From NCBI GenBank assembly GCA_008477525.1, contig SPDT01000002.1, positions 2,356,001-2,420,000 on the forward strand: a stretch of DNA of 64,000 bases. Direction: 5' to 3'. Shown piece after piece: positions 23,676-34,881 of the stretch. The number at the start of each line of letters is the position of its first letter. Position 1 is the first letter of the stretch. The notes below the pieces were generated by a model. That model had not been told where the DNA came from. It made no database searches and worked only from the letters and a program-made list of their open reading frames with translations. Made by a program: the position numbers and the translations under genes. Origin of the DNA: Hypomyces perniciosus. Its lineage: Eukaryota > Ascomycota > Sordariomycetes > Hypocreales > Hypocreaceae.

Positions 23676-25013
23676 TCAAGAAGTCTTCTCTGGCTGAGCA
23701 GTCTCAGTTACAACATCTGTCGCCTTGGAGGTCTCAGCGGTAGTCTCGGGCTCCTTGGCTGCTGGCTCAGCCTCCTTGACAGCCTCAGTCTCCTTCGGAG
23801 GAGCATCGACTTCGGGAGCAGCTTCAGTCTTGGTCGTCTCGGCCGGCTTGGTATCCTCAGCAGGAATTGTCTCTTCTGAAGGCTTGGTGTCAGCCTCCTC
23901 CTTCTTAGATTCTACAGGAACTTCTTCCGTCTCAATCTCCACAGGGGTATCTTCTTTCTTTGTCTCTACAGCAGGTTCCTCCGTCTTGGACTCAACAGGA
24001 GCCTCTTGCTTCGGCTTCACAGGAGCGTCCTCTTTCTTGGATTCAGCAGGGGTCTCCTCCTTGGGTGCTTCAGTGGCATCAATGAGCGTCACCGTCGTGC
24101 CCTCTTGGACACTGGGGCCTTTGCCGCCGTATTCCTTAGGTAGCGAAGATGAGATATCCTTCAGCTCAGTGGATAGTGTGATGCCAGACGTCATGGGGTG
24201 GAATTTATTGAGCGTAGTTGGTGCGAGGAATAGCTTCATGGCACCAAACATCCAGCCCATAATGGCAGGTACATTCACGAAGTACTTGTGGGCAAGGAGC
24301 TCAGGGTAGGCCGTGGAGAAGACGCTGATTGTCTCCTTGCTGGCGGCCTTGACATTGGGATCCATGCGGAAGAAGCTTACGGATTGGTAATCATGAACCT
24401 GAAGCATCTGGTACTCATCGGTGCCGTCTTCCGGAATAGGCTCCGTAATGTCGTTGAGGCGGAGCCGCTGGACGCCCAGCTCCATGAGAGCGGCACGCCA
24501 CTTGATGAATCTGCAAAAGATGGTCAGTCACTCGGCACACTACGAGTACAACATGTGGAGTGGGGATAAAGCTCACTCTGTAACATCGCCAAAGGTAGCC
24601 TTGTTGCTCTTCACAGAGCCATAGATGTTCCAGGTGATGACAGTCTCCTTTCCAGCCTCGTTCTTGTGAGTCGTGACAAATCCAAGGCCGTCGAACTTCT
24701 GCTTATCAAAGGCCTGGGTGACGAGAGACGCGGGCTGCACCCTCTTGCGCCATTCCAACGCAGCGACGAGCTGCTTCTCGGCGGCGGCCAGATCGTTATT
24801 GTTGGCTCTCAGGAACTTCTGGAGAACGACCTGGGTAGGGGCGTGGCTGGCGTCGCTTGAAAGCTCAACGCCCCACATCTCCGTGTGATTCGCTTGCTTG
24901 GTGATATCGGCCAGACGCGCTGTGAGCTTGGAGAGAGGCGACTCAGGCGCGGCTGACGCCTCGGTCTGTTCAGCCTTGTCAGGAGTGGCCGTGGGAGCCT
25001 TTTCTGAGGACAT
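23676..25013 (-). CDS. sfh5: Phosphatidylinositol transfer protein SFH5 (CRAL-TRIO)
   Basis: Sec14-like lipid carrier that moves phosphatidylinositol between membranes, at the ER and cell periphery; yeast Sfh5 also binds haem. Exon 1 25013-24577 and exon 2 24510-23676 join to 423 residues; the junction reads DVTEFIKWR. Residues 40-110 form the CRAL-TRIO N-terminal helices (KFLRANNNDLAAAEKQLVAA). The lipid-binding domain is about 115-280, with FVNVPAIMGWMF and KFHPMTSG. Residues from about 288 to the end are a Pro/Glu/Lys-rich tail of repeating EETPVESKKE-like units, without hydrophobic residues and probably disordered. This tail is longer than the core needs and may vary by strain. A pyrimidine-rich leader precedes the ATG. 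Confidence 0.92.
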
Positions 25014-25040
25014 GATGAACCGATAGATGGATTAATGAGT

Positions 25041-25128
25041 GAGAGAAGAAGAAGAAGAAGGAGAAGAAGAAGGAGAAGAAGAAGAAGATGAAGGAGAAGA
25101 TGAAGTAGAAGATGGCGACGAAGATGGA
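25041..25128. repeat. GAA-rich purine tract upstream of SFH5
   Basis: Imperfect GAA/GGA triplet repeat; on the SFH5 sense strand it is a long TTC/TCC pyrimidine tract 28-115 bp before the ATG, so it lies in the leader or core promoter. Confidence 0.8.
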
Positions 25129-26366
25129 CCAAACGAGGTACTCAATGGATGGGCAGACTCTGCTCAACAGGGAGTTGGAGAGAGGGAGAGGAACTGCCGA
25201 AGTACAGGAAATATAGTTGAGGTGTCGGTTCGGAGGTTCGATAAGCTACGGCTGCTCGAGACAGGAGCTACTGTGTAGTACTACTGCATTCAGCAGAGGC
25301 AGGCAGACACCTCCTAAAAATGACAAGTCAGAGAAGAAGAGATGGCGAACAAAGGTCCAGATTGTGACTTTTATAAACTCATTTCTGACCCTCCTGAGGA
25401 TTCTTATTCGTACTGGGGCCCTAATTATTATTAGTATTATGATTTGATTTAATAAATGATGATGGAACGCCCTCCGTAATTTAAGCCGAAACGAAGCCGG
25501 AGATCGATAGTGCCTGAACAGCGACACAATTACAGCACCCTGGGTTCACCGAAAGCTTGGGTGGGTCTTATCGGGGACGCCAGAGGGTCCTCACAGGGTC
25601 CTCACAGGGTCTTACAGTAGTGTCTTACGGGCCTTGCTAGGGCAGTCAACTGTTTGATAGGCTGTGGCGCACAGTATGAAGAATGCGTGATTCACGGACC
25701 GATGCGATCCGACGTCATCCGAACCTCCTTCCAAGCTTCTCTCGATCTCACCGACAAGATCGTACCGATCGTACTTCGTATTTTCACCTCCTGAATATCA
25801 CCAACATTTCAAACAATCGAATTGCATCTTGTTAATTCCATTTACTCCTATTTGTCCCCAAGTGTTTGATGGCATCGACACCTCTGTCATGGCTCTAGTT
25901 ACTAGAGCAAAGTTGTCCGCCAAACAGCTATCGACTTTCGTCCATCCTCTAGAGCAATGCAGGATTCCCAACTATCTGAACCAGACTCGACTCTATGCCA
26001 TCAAAAATATTCGTCATTGAACCCAACCTGGACGAAGTGTGAAGTCAAACCCTTGGAGGACTTCAATTCTCTGCAAACGATGTTGATCGACTCCCTGAAA
26101 CCGCCAAAGCATGTGTCTCGTAACCGACCTGTGTGTGTCTGGCCGCCCTTCATGGACCACGGCAAACAGCGCCATATCTCTGTGCCCCGTGAAAAAGCTT
26201 CGATGATTCCCCAGGGGCGGTCAAAAAGGACAAAAAACAATAGGAACCAGCAGGGCAAAAAAACAGAATGTCCTCTTGGCGTGTGCATCCCTCTCAAGTT
26301 CCCAAGTCTCAAAACTTGAAGCTCCACCAGAATCGCCATAGCCATCGTGTCGTCCTCGACATGGGC
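25129..26366. other. Intergenic, SFH5 promoter and RRM-gene 3' flank
   Basis: No convincing gene. A plus-strand frame at 25957-26319 (120 codons) lacks motifs and overlaps the presumed 3' UTR of the RRM gene in antisense. A tandem TCCTCACAGGG word occurs near 25590. Confidence 0.45.
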
Positions 26367-28949
26367 TTATTGGGGCGCAAAGGCACGGGTGAGGATGCGT
26401 TCGACGGCGGAAAACTCCGCCTGAGCAGCTTGCGCCAGTGTCATGTTGTCAAAATAGGGGCCCATCTGGTATCCAACCTCGGCCCAAAAGTAACCCCAGT
26501 ACATGTCGGTCTCGTTACACTTTTCCTGAAGCTCGGCTCGCTCTCTGAGAGGGAGAGCAAGGATGTCCTTGCTACTCTGTTCGCGAATAACGGCCACGTA
26601 CCACTACAGGAGAGAGAAATGTTAGTCAACTACTGTAGACGACACCTGGCTTGACGGGAACTGACCTCAACAACATCGAGAGGGATGCCCGGCTTTGGGG
26701 CAAGTGCATACTGGTGTCTCCAGTGTTCCGCGCTGCGAGGCAGACGATAGTACGCCAAGTCCGTTGACTGCATGTTCGTGATCCACGCAATGCCGTCCTT
26801 CATCAGTGGTGTGAATCCAGGGCAAAGCATTGCCGCTTGGACAACGCGTCGCAGAAGGAAGGGTGTCAAGTTCACCGGGTCATCCTGGTTCAGCATGCTT
26901 CTGACCAGCTGTCGGATGAGCTCGCATGTAGCCTTGAAGATGGCTTGCCGTTCCTTCATGGTGACATGATCGGTTAGGTACCAGGGGAACTTCTTGATCG
27001 TGCTGATCAGGCACTCGTAGGGGCGCTGGGGGCACTCCCGTGAGAATGGAGACTGCATTCATACCAACACGTCAGCGACAATAGCTCGAGAGCACAAACC
27101 TTGAGCAGGGACAGACACAAGGCAAAGGCAACATACGCGGTGGGGAACTTCGACATGCTTAACCAACATGACCATTTCTTCCTCGGAAATGAAACCCTTG
27201 AAATTCTCCCAGGGCTCATTCGCATTGGGAGGCATGACCTGGGGAGCGGCGCCGTTCCAAAAGATGCCCCGGGCGATGGGGAAGAGATCCTGCATCAAGC
27301 TTGCCTGGCTAGCAACTTCAACTTCCACGGGTCGATCACCGAGGCGACTAAGTCGGCCATTAACAAGATTGGCTCGGTGTCTCTCAACTGCCTTCATAGC
27401 ATCCTCCAGCGTGACAAACTCGACATAAGCGTCCATGGTCTTGCTTGTGACCTTTTCCATGATGATGTGCACACCCTCGTCAGTGTCATTGAGGATCTTC
27501 GAGTTGCGACCGAGGAAGGCAATCACTTCCGAGCGGCTCGTAGAGAAGGGAATCTACACACAACCAGGGGTTAATCACAAAGCTCTGGCTCGGTTTAGTA
27601 CAAAGACGATGGGACCACTTACATTCTTCAACTTGATCACGCCATAGTTCATCGGCTTCGCCTGTCTGGCCGCCTCGATGAACGGGAAGTTGGCCGGGTC
27701 CATGGCATCAGCCAAGGTCGGCATACCAGTGACCGTGTTGGTCAGCCGCAAGAGTGTTTCGGATCGCGAGAGCTCAATAATAGTTGTAGCCACCGGGCTC
27801 GAACTCTCCGATGCGAAGTCGGCCATCATGGTCGCAGGATGGATCAGGCGACTGCTCAATGGCTTGACAATTTCATGCACGATCCGAGACTCTCGGCCTG
27901 GTTTTGCTGGGGGAGCCGGAGGAACCGGGGGAAGGGGCAGCTCAAACTTGGGCGGAGGATGCATCATAATTGGATTCATGCGAATAGGTAAGCCTGCAGT
28001 CCGCGGCGCATAGTTGCGCGGCTCGCTGGTCGCGGACGCATCGAGCTCCGGGCTGAAGTAGCCATTTGCATGGACAAGAGCACCTTGAGGTCGGTCCGGA
28101 GTCATGTCGGGGCTCTGCATTGAGTGCATCATCTGGTAGGACTGGCTGTGCGGAATGGCTGGCTTATGCGGCGGGCATGCGACCATGGTTTGTTGATCAT
28201 TCTGGTAAAAATACCCAGCCAGTCCAGCCTGAACAGGCCCATGAGAGGCAGAGACCATCTGAGGGACAAGTCCGTCATTGGAACCGCCGGACTGGACCTC
28301 GGAATCATAGAAGGCGGCGTTCTGCAGATAGGGCGTCTGAACTGCGTACTCTGGCCCGTCGTACTGATATTGTACGGCCTGGGGCACTTCATTGACCACG
28401 CTGCTGGCTGGGCTACCTCCCTAAGGCAGTCCGGCACTGTTGGCTTGGTTTTTGGCTTGGGTATGAGCAATAGCAAATGTGACGAGATCAAACTCGTTTT
28501 GCATCCGCTGCTGAGAACGCTCCATAGCAGTCTGGCTAGACGAATGTCCAACAACTGCCCTGGAAGCGGCGGCACCATTGTTGCCATAGTCGCTGTGGGT
28601 GGCAGGCTGGAGGAGTGTCAGCGCGACTCGAGAAATTTCAAAGGGCTCAGGTTGGCTAAGATCTTACCTGAAGAGCGGATGGCGGGATCCAGGCACTCGA
28701 GGCCGGGTTGAGCATGCTACACTGGACAACATCATGGTGGTAACCTTGTCCGCCGTTGTTGGTGTCGACTTGGCGAGCCACGGTAGAAGGGCCCTCGCCG
28801 TTGGGGGGTTTCGGAGCAAGTTGAATGGAGGCAACAGGGCGTTTTCCAGCTGCGACAGCAGAGAGGGATTGATGTTCAGTCTGTGTGGGTTGGATGAAGG
28901 GTGCTTCGCCGAAGCTCACGCCGTTGGGGCTCATGCCGTGCGGAGCCAT
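26367..28949 (-). CDS. RRM-domain RNA-binding protein with an in-frame TAG
   Basis: Five exons: 28949-28668, 28606-27623, 27553-27137, 27052-26666, 26603-26367, with every junction in phase 0 and canonical GT-AG ends (769 codons with stop). The N-terminus is low-complexity (Gln/Pro/Asn-rich). An RNA-recognition motif lies near 415-500: YGVIKLKNIPFSTSRSEVIA, MDAYVEFVTLEDAMKAVERH. A conserved helical C-terminal half follows (PQRPYECLISTIKKFPWYLT; DMYWGYFWAEVGYQMGPYFD). This looks like a fungal RRM protein whose specific name I do not recall; it should bind RNA. Oddity: codon 156 in exon 2 is TAG (28423-28421), with coding-like sequence in the same frame on both sides. Either it is a nonsense change or sequence error, or a non-standard 63-nt intron (GTCACA to CTTAG) removes it. 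Confidence 0.8.
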
Positions 28950-30236
28950 GTTGTTGGTGATTCTGGAAGTCGGGGGGTCAGTATGCCTCGGACAATACGT
29001 CAAGGTGGAAGTCGAGAAATGCGAAGGTTCCAGAACAAAAGCAAAGAAAATACACGACGAAGAAGAAGGGCTGCGGAGCGAGATAAAGCGGCGAATCTCA
29101 AGAGATTAGGTGGAAGATGTCGCGAAGAGCAAAAGGCCATGAACAATATTCAGCGGGTTGCAATACATACAGGCCACACAAGGCGATGAAGGTGAGGGAA
29201 CTGGTGGTCCTTGTGAGATGCTTCAAAACGATGCAAGCTGGTTGGGGTCTGAAGAAGTTGGTGACTGGCTCGCCTGCGATGAGACGAGAGAAAAGATGAA
29301 GGGGAGAAGAGGAAGATGAAGAGGAAGAAGAGAGGAGAAAAAGTGGGAGAGGGGAAGGGTTGGGAGAAGTTGGTTGATTATTGAGATGTTTCCCCAGGTG
29401 ACCGTTGGCTGAGGAACGAAAACAATAGGTCACAAGCAACTATTGTGCCCGCGAATTTTCGTCTGATCTACTGAAGATTTGGGAGAACACATACCTTGCA
29501 CGGAATCATTTCCCTTGAATGCGAGGGAAGAGTGTGTAGGCAAGAAAGTTGCAAGCGCAGAGGGAGAGCTTCCAAGAAACAATAGCAGCTCTGGTTGATG
29601 AATAGGCAGAAACTTTATGAAGCTAAGGGATCAAAAGAAGAAAAAGGTGCTCTGATTCACTGTCTCTTGAGAGGGGTTTTGACGGCCCGTCGTCAGGCTG
29701 TCAGGAGTGGAGTTGGCAGACCGGCGAGAGGGCTCGCTTGTTGACTGAGGTGCGTGTTGACAGCTGTTTCTGGTTGCCGGAGAAATTGGGAAACAAAAAA
29801 AAAGCTGTGTCTTTATTTGGTGTTTGTGGATTTGTGCCTGGGCATAAGTGAGACTTTGGAGGAGATGATGCCAAGTGCTTGGGTCGTCAACTCACTCTAC
29901 TTCAACTTGGAAGGTGTTTTTTTTCTACCTCCTCTTCCCCGTTCCTCTTCCATGTCCTGTTCTTTCAAGACTATGGCATCGAGATGTTTCATAAATGTGT
30001 TTCATTCTAGTTTATTTCTACTACTAGTAGTTGCCGCATCGCTTCCATCATGATGGATGACACAAACAGCAATGGCATCATACACCAACTCAAACTTACT
30101 GTACTTCATACCCGAGTTGGACTTTTAGCATAAAGAGTATGTTTTCGGCCGTATATGTAGCACCCATATCATCCTTGATCTCATTTCATAGGTACACTTT
30201 CCATCTCTAGTCTAATCGAAAAAAAGTATTGGAACT
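28950..30236. other. Promoter and leader region of the RRM gene
   Basis: Purine-rich tract (GAGAAGAGGAAGATGAAGAGG-like, 29285-29350) and short frames only. The minus-strand frame stays open a little upstream of ATG 28949, so a leader intron is possible. No other gene seen. Confidence 0.4.
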
Positions 30237-30657
30237 CTAGGTCAGGAATGACTCTACGAGGTCTGGGCTTCGATCTCGGGGACATTGTGTCACTCGGTTG
30301 GCTTGGGAGGCAAAGTTGGAGAGCGTCAGCGCAGCAACTAGGCCGCATAATACGCATTGGAGCTACGGCCGCAGGGATTGAGACTCAGGAGAGGCAGGCG
30401 GTTAGTTGAGAGAACGTGGTGATGATAGAGATGATGGAGCGTAGGGGAGTAGTGGGAGGGCGCACCATGACTTCTTCTGCAGCTTTGGAATCCCTTGCTG
30501 GGTGTGTTTCGCTGTGTCCATCACTGTTGTCGCTTGGAGCTTCATGACGCTCGTTCGGATAGTCGGAAATGGATAAAAATCGACAGACATGAATTGGGTC
30601 AGCTGCAGTCTCAAGATCCGTTGACGTCTCCACGGTGGGGCTCATTGAGGTCATCAT
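30237..30657 (-). CDS. Hypothetical small two-exon protein (105 aa)
   Basis: From ATG 30657 exon 1 (30657-30466) gives a Thr/Glu/Ser/His-rich sequence (TSTDLETAADPIHVCRFLSI). A GTGCGC donor and a CGTAG acceptor with an upstream CTAAC branch site join it in phase 0 to 30362-30237, reading LQCVLCGLVAALTLSNFASQ and ending in TAG. The second exon has one weakly hydrophobic stretch. No family recognised. The donor is non-standard, so the model is tentative. It sits 376 bp from UBP6, in divergent orientation. Confidence 0.25.
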
Positions 30658-31033
30658 GACACCAGCCACAGCCACAGCCACAGACTAGTACCAAGGGAGC
30701 ACTAGCAACAGTAATAATCCATACTGGTCTTACTAATATCACGTGTTTTGATACCCAAAATAGCAAAGCCCATCAAGCTCTCACCGCCCGCTTTTCCCCA
30801 CTTGAGCTTCTCCTCCCGCAAGGCTCCAGCAAGCCCAGTCCAGGTACCACTGCCGTGACGCAACAGCTTCTGTCAGCTTCTTTTCTACTATAGCATTTCT
30901 TCTTCTTCACGCTTCTTCGTGTCTCCACGACAGAAGAGAAAACCCGCCAATTCCCAGTCATCTTCTCATTTTCCTCCCTAAGAAGATTGACATTTGGCTG
31001 TTGAGTCGACACGACGCTTCTTTGCCATTCATC
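30658..31033. promoter_or_regulatory. UBP6 promoter region
   Basis: Intergenic stretch before UBP6, with TTCTTCTTC pyrimidine runs near 30895-30915 typical of a fungal start region. No distinct TATA box. Confidence 0.35.
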
Positions 31034-32800
31034 ATGGCTTCCATTCCAGGTTCGTCTTTACCCCTCCCAAGAACAACGCAATGCTACCCGTGCTATGCTT
31101 TCCTCCCTAACCCAATTCCCATCTCAATCTCTATCTGGTTATTTGCTAATCAATACTATCCAGTCTTCGTCAAGCACCAGGGCAAAAAGTACGAAGTAGA
31201 GGTCGATCCCTCCACCACCGGCGAGGACTTCAAGCTTCAGCTCTTCAGCCTTACCAATGTCGAACCCGAACGACAAAAGATCCTCATCAAGGGCGGCCAG
31301 CTCAAGGATGACGCCGACATGGGCAAGCTTGGCCTCAAGCCCAACCAGAACATCATGATGATGGGCACTCCAGGCTCCGATGGTGGCGACCTCGTCCGGC
31401 CTAATGACAAGATCAAATTCGTCGAGGATATGACCGAGGCTGAGAGGGCCAAGCAAGACGGCTCTATGCCCCCCGGCCTGATGAATCTTGGAAACACCTG
31501 CTACCTGAACGCGAGTTTGCAGGTAATGCGTTCCATGCCTGACCTTCACAACGCTTTCACAAGATACCGCAACACTGCGGGGCTTGATTTAGTTGGTCAG
31601 CTTGGGGCATTGTTCAAGAAGATGAACGAGACCCAGAACTCCATCCCACCCATGAATTTGTTGAACGCTCTGCGCACCGCGTTCCCCCAGTTTGCCGAAA
31701 AGTCAAAATCCAACAACGGCTATGCCCAGCAGGATGCTGAAGAGGCCTGGTCTCAAATCATCCATCAACTCCACCAAAAGCTCCCAATCAAGCCGTTGTT
31801 GCGGGAGGGCCCAGAAGTCTCCTTTGTCGAAAAGTTCATGGCAGGAGAGTTTACCTCGGTCCTTGAGTGTGACGAGGAGGATGCCAGGAAGGGTGGTGAG
31901 AAGGCCATCACTTCTCGGGACCCATTTTTCAAGCTGAGCTGCCACATCGATTCCCAGACGAATCACTTGACGGATGGTATCTTGGCTGCCTTGAGCGAGA
32001 AGCTGGAGAAGAAGTCAGAGGTGCTGGGCCGCGATGCTACATACACCAAAACATCCAAGATCTCTCGGGCCCCCAAGTACCTTGCCGTACACTTTGTGCG
32101 ATTCTTCTGGAAGAAGGAGACCAAGAAGAAGGCCAAGATCATGCGCAAAGTCACGTTCCCTCAGGAGTTGGATATCACAGAGTTTTGCTCAGATGAGCTC
32201 AGAAAGGCCTTGATACCCGTCCGCGACAAGGCCCGCGAAGTCCGCAAGGACGAGGAGGACCTTGAGCGCGCAAGCAAGCGCCGGAAGAAGTCCCACGATA
32301 AAGTCGTAGAGGAACAGGCGCGCAAGGCGCAGGTAAAGAAGGAGGACCAGCCACAGCAGTCAGCTGATGGCGACACCGAGATGGCTGAGACGTTCAAGAC
32401 AGATGCCCAGGTTGAGGCGGAGAAGGACGCTGCCCTTGCCGCTGCCAAGAAGGAGCTTGCTGAATTGATCAACCCGGAGCTCCGCAGCGACGAGGGTGCC
32501 AACCTGTCCGGCCTGTACGAGCTCCGCGGTGTGGTGACGCACCAGGGCGCAAGCGCAGACAGTGGCCACTACACGGCCTATGTCAAGAAGCCGGCGGCAC
32601 CTGACCGTAGGACGGGCAAGCTCATGGAAGATGGCAACTGGTGGTGGTTCAACGACGACAAGGTGTCGGAGGTGACGGTTGACAAGGTTGAGGCCTTGGC
32701 TGGCGGAGGCGAATCCCACTCAGCTCTGATCCTTCTCTACAAGGCCATTCCTCTGGACATACCCGAGCGAAAGGAGACAATGGAGGGAATGGAGGAGTAG
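31034..32800 (+). CDS. ubp6: Proteasome-associated ubiquitin C-terminal hydrolase UBP6 (USP14)
   Basis: Deubiquitinase that docks on the 19S proteasome cap and trims ubiquitin from substrates. A 16-nt first exon (31034-31049, MASIP) is followed by a 114-nt intron and one long exon 31164-32800, giving 550 residues. Residues 6-76 are the ubiquitin-like domain that binds Rpn1 (FVKHQGKKYEVEVDPST). The USP domain starts near 109: MNLGNTCYLN with nucleophile C118, the same number as in the yeast enzyme. His box SGHYTAYV has H474, and WWWFNDDKV supplies the third residue near 502-503. A charged insert (residues about 390-450, KKSHDKVVEEQARK) is expected for the family. Nothing is missing. Choosing ATG 31034 gives the expected ubiquitin-like N-terminus. 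Confidence 0.95.
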   Translation: MASIPGSSLPLPRTTQCYPCYAFLPNPIPISISIWLFANQYYPVFVKHQGKKYEVEVDPSTTGEDFKLQLFSLTNVEPERQKILIKGGQLKDDADMGKLGLKPNQNIMMMGTPGSDGGDLVRPNDKIKFVEDMTEAERAKQDGSMPPGLMNLGNTCYLNASLQVMRSMPDLHNAFTRYRNTAGLDLVGQLGALFKKMNETQNSIPPMNLLNALRTAFPQFAEKSKSNNGYAQQDAEEAWSQIIHQLHQKLPIKPLLREGPEVSFVEKFMAGEFTSVLECDEEDARKGGEKAITSRDPFFKLSCHIDSQTNHLTDGILAALSEKLEKKSEVLGRDATYTKTSKISRAPKYLAVHFVRFFWKKETKKKAKIMRKVTFPQELDITEFCSDELRKALIPVRDKAREVRKDEEDLERASKRRKKSHDKVVEEQARKAQVKKEDQPQQSADGDTEMAETFKTDAQVEAEKDAALAAAKKELAELINPELRSDEGANLSGLYELRGVVTHQGASADSGHYTAYVKKPAAPDRRTGKLMEDGNWWWFNDDKVSEVTVDKVEALAGGGESHSALILLYKAIPLDIPERKETMEGMEE

Positions 32801-33240
32801 GGGGGTTTGCTTGGTCTGCAGCCTTGAACAGTGAAGGACAAGGTAAGGAAGGGAAAAAAAGGGCACTTGTTTTTCTTTTGTTTTCTCTTTTGGTTGAGAA
32901 TAAAGGGTCCTACGGGGCCCTGTGACGACATGAAGTCAGACCACCGGTTTAGTTATGAGGTTGATGTTATATGACGGTTTTCTTTGGGCGAATTGAAAAG
33001 GAAGATGAATTGTCTATTGGGTATCTTGAATGCTTCACGAATGCAGTCCCGAGTCCCGAGTCCCGAGTCCCAAGTTCCAATGCTGAACGAACCACCATTG
33101 CAGTCAACCTGCTTCCGCGCTATTGTACATTTGGTTCTGAATCCTTCTCCTTGCTCATCATTGGTTTTCCCTATCTATTCATAACTGTCGTGGAGGACAT
33201 ATGGCCATGACACACAGACGTAATCGACAACTGAGGGGTG
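32801..33240. other. Convergent intergenic region
   Basis: 3' ends of UBP6 (+) and the next gene (-) face each other. It contains a heptamer repeat GTCCCGA (about 3.7 units) at 33046-33071. Nothing else seen. Confidence 0.5.
33046..33071. repeat. Tandem heptamer GTCCCGA
   Basis: Three full units and a partial fourth in the UBP6 3' flank. Confidence 0.85.
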
Positions 33241-34104
33241 TCATGATTTCTTTGCATTTCTCTGCTCCTGTTCCCTCTCTTGCACGCGTTCTTTGAATAG
33301 CTCGAGTTTCCTCTGCAATGCCGTCCTTTGATCCACAAGGTGGGCTCTTTGCGTCTCGAGCATGGCGATCTGTGCGGCGGGGGACGTCTCTCGAAACTCT
33401 TTGATTGCCTAGCAGAAGATGAGACCAGTCAGTCAGTCAGTCAGTCAGGCGCAAGAGAGAAGGGATATATGGCAGGGGGAAATGGGAGGACAAACTTCTT
33501 CTTTTTGTTTGTCTGTTTTGAGCTGTGCGCCGGTGAGGGAGCCGACGACGATGACGGCTGCGAAGGCGATGGCCCAGACGCCTCGGGTGAATTTTTGTTG
33601 CCTGGTCCAGGGATGCTGGGAGGGCATGTTGTATGTATGTATGTATGTATGGATTATGTATGGTTTTTGTGGCGGTTACCAGTATTCTCGCCAGATCTTT
33701 GAGGCTTGTTTTTGGCGCTCGGAAGGGGTCATGCGCAGACTCGAGGAGGAGAAAGAAGAAGAAGAAGAGGAGGAGGAGCAGGAGGAGGAGCAGGAACTTT
33801 GTGGGCGGGATGCGCGAGAGGACGTTTGAGAGGACGAGGAGGAGGGATTGGCAGTCGGGCGCGTTTGTTGGCTATAGTCGCAAAAGGTGGTGAGTTTGAT
33901 GTTTGCGATGTTCGAGTTCAAGTTCGAGTTTGAGCGCAAGGCTGTGATGCGGGAGAAGCACAAATCGCCATTGGCGGGTCTCTGCGATGACGATAGAGAC
34001 GGCTTGAGGGCTGCTATTCTTAGTAATAAGCGCCCTGTAGCAGTAGTAGTAGTAGTAGTAGCGGATTTATGCGACAATGACGAGGAGGCGGGTGCAGAGT
34101 CCAT
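33241..34104 (-). CDS. Single-span membrane protein, probably mitochondrial
   Basis: Three exons, 34104-33680, 33601-33496 and 33408-33241, join in phase to 232 residues. The first 90 residues are Ser/Thr/Arg-rich and low in acidic residues, as in a mitochondrial presequence, and include a run of Thr coded by an ACT microsatellite and long Ser runs. The core reads RQKQASKIWREYW, then QQKFTRGVWAIAFAAVIVVG (one membrane span near 150-165), then a charged coiled-coil tail (AQIAMLETQRAHLVDQRTAL ... FKERVQEREQEQ). I do not know its function; this looks like a conserved fungal protein, and an inner-membrane assembly role is only a guess. The intron 1 acceptor (GGACCAG) is inferred from frame. An upstream ATG at 34131 would add nine residues. 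Confidence 0.65.
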
Positions 34105-34658
34105 ATTGCGCGAATATTCATAATGAAACATTCAATCGAGAGGAGAGAGATGGTGAGTGTATTTTTGTATCATGTAGTCTAGATAGTATTTCTTTTTGGA
34201 GGAGGAGGAGAGAGAGAAAGAAGGTTACACTCGGAGAGGAAGCTTCGGAGGTGATTCAGAGACAGACAGACACTACCTTATCTACTTCGTGGATTATCTA
34301 GCACAATAGAGCGGTTGCATCATTTGGGCCCTGTCTGACTGAATGACGACGAATGCATCATTCGAGCATATTATTATATGATGCAGCGAGTAATTTGATT
34401 CATCTTGACTTGTGTCTGCATCATGATATTCTATTCCATATCTACCTTCTTATCTATACCATATGTTGACGAGCATCTCGGTGTTTTTACAAGTACAAAG
34501 TATCTATCTAGGTACCTATAGTATTCCTCTATACTGGAAACTGCACTAACCGATTAGCTACCAAGCGCTGAATGGAACAAACGCTGACATCACCACAAAG
34601 GCACTAAACCCCTCCTCGTTTATTCTGTTCTATTCTTTGTCAACATTATGGCATCATC

Positions 34659-34689
<31 letters not shown>

Positions 34690-34881
34690 TCTGAATCCGA
34701 GTCCATGTCAGCATTATTGCTGCGTCTTCAGCTCATCTATACTATCCCATAGCATCTATTAATACATTATATATTTCGCGTCCATCTTCTTCTCCCCATC
34801 TCTCCCTATCTCTCTCCATCTCTCTCCTCCGCATCAACAATACTCCCTCACAGACAGACAGGCCAATATCAATCAATCAAT
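34105..34881. other. Divergent promoter region with CAA repeat
   Basis: Shared upstream region of the mitochondrial-type gene (-) and the SHB17-like gene (+). It contains (CAA)10 at 34658-34689 and a TATATATTTC box near 34768. The last 100 bp are CT-rich leader with CAATCAATCAATATG at the start. Confidence 0.45.
34658..34689 (+). repeat. (CAA)n microsatellite
   Basis: Uninterrupted CAA triplets over 32 bp, 193 bp upstream of the next ATG. Confidence 0.9.

Noticed and set aside
23725..24309. 194-codon plus-strand Ser/Val-rich frame
   Set aside because: Antisense shadow of the repetitive SFH5 tail.
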